DNA of 5,940 bases from Actinomycetota bacterium (lineage in GTDB: Bacteria; Actinomycetota; Actinomycetes; S36-B12): assembly GCA_010029945.1 (NCBI GenBank), contig RGQW01000099.1, positions 1 to 5,940 on the forward strand, read 5' to 3'. The position numbers and the translations under genes are program-made. This document shows, in pieces, positions 5,666-5,940 of this stretch (its first letter is position 1; every line of letters begins with the position of its first letter). The notes beneath the pieces were generated by a model. The model searched no databases. It saw only the letters and a program-made list of their open reading frames with translations, and was not told the origin of the DNA.

Positions 5666-5940
5666 CACAAAACAGTGAGACGCCGGTGAATCACGCGGGC
5701 GGTCACCGGAGCGGCTTCGCGACGTTCGTCGGCCGGCCGAATGCGGGGAAGTCCACCCTGATGAACGCGATCGTGGGGTCCAAGGTGGCGATCACGTCCG
5801 ATCGCCCACAAACCACGCGCCGCACGATCCGCGGCATCGTCAGTAGAAGCGACGGTCAACTGATCATCGTCGACACTCCGGGAATGCATCGCCCCCGCAC
5901 GTTGTTGGGTGAGCGTCTCAACGACCAGGTGCACGAGACT
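5662..5940 (+). CDS. era: GTPase Era, 3'-truncated by window edge
   Basis: Essential ribosome-assembly GTPase that binds the 3' end of 16S rRNA during 30S maturation through a C-terminal KH domain, which lies outside the window. The 93 visible codons run open to the last base. The G1/P-loop is GRPNAGKST (24-32). The G2 region ITSDRPQTTRRTIRG carries the Era-type QTTR effector segment (50-53). G3 is DTPGMH (Asp71 to His76). PRTLLGERLNDQVHET follows, very like mycobacterial Era. Many bacteria have GRPNVGKST, and Ala at this position is a tolerated actinobacterial variant. The ATG is chosen for the ATGA overlap with the HAD stop. A GTG at 5686 is a shorter alternative. No strong ribosome binding site is seen, so coupling to the HAD gene is likely. 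Confidence 0.95.
   Translation, partial: MTQNSETPVNHAGGHRSGFATFVGRPNAGKSTLMNAIVGSKVAITSDRPQTTRRTIRGIVSRSDGQLIIVDTPGMHRPRTLLGERLNDQVHET

Noticed and set aside
5503..5934. Minus-strand open frame (143 codons) opposite the HAD end and era
   Set aside because: The plus strand encodes Era with G1, G2 and G3 motifs. The antisense product has no recognisable features.

Overview
The window is a densely packed, entirely plus-strand stretch of a G+C-rich bacterial chromosome. Gene content and protein detail point to an actinomycete (Actinomycetota). The order dnaJ - rsmE - HIT - phoH - ybeY - CNNM/CorC - (variable gene) - era is the usual arrangement in that phylum. Several proteins also carry residues I recall from mycobacterial orthologues, such as WM before GPTDV in YbeY and APRTLG in the CorC-like protein. 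I cannot assign a genus. No mobile element, RNA gene, CRISPR array or phage sequence is visible.

Layout: 1-986 is the 3' part of dnaJ (J-domain mostly off the left edge). 983-1729 is rsmE. 1759-2100 is a HIT-family nucleotide hydrolase. 2097-3077 is a PhoH-like ATPase. 3074-3535 is ybeY. 3532-4851 is a CNNM/CorC-type membrane protein with CBS domains. 4949-5665 is a HAD-superfamily hydrolase. 5662-5940 is the 5' part of era, running off the right edge. Five of the seven junctions are 4-base ATGA/GTGA stop-start overlaps, so most of the genes are probably co-transcribed and translationally coupled. The exceptions are a 29-base gap before the HIT gene, which has its own Shine-Dalgarno sequence, and a 97-base gap before the HAD gene, which has a possible leaderless promoter.

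Functionally, RsmE, YbeY and Era all act on 16S rRNA near its 3' end, and PhoH is an ATPase widely linked to YbeY by gene neighbourhood. The core is therefore a small-subunit ribosome maturation operon behind a heat-shock co-chaperone. The HIT, CorC-like and HAD proteins are the less obviously related members.

This is mostly an ordinary, conserved housekeeping region and I see no undescribed system. The points most worth checking are the HAD gene next to era (placement, missing dehalogenase residues, possible leaderless promoter) and the replacement of residues conserved in other phyla in YbeY and the CorC-like protein.
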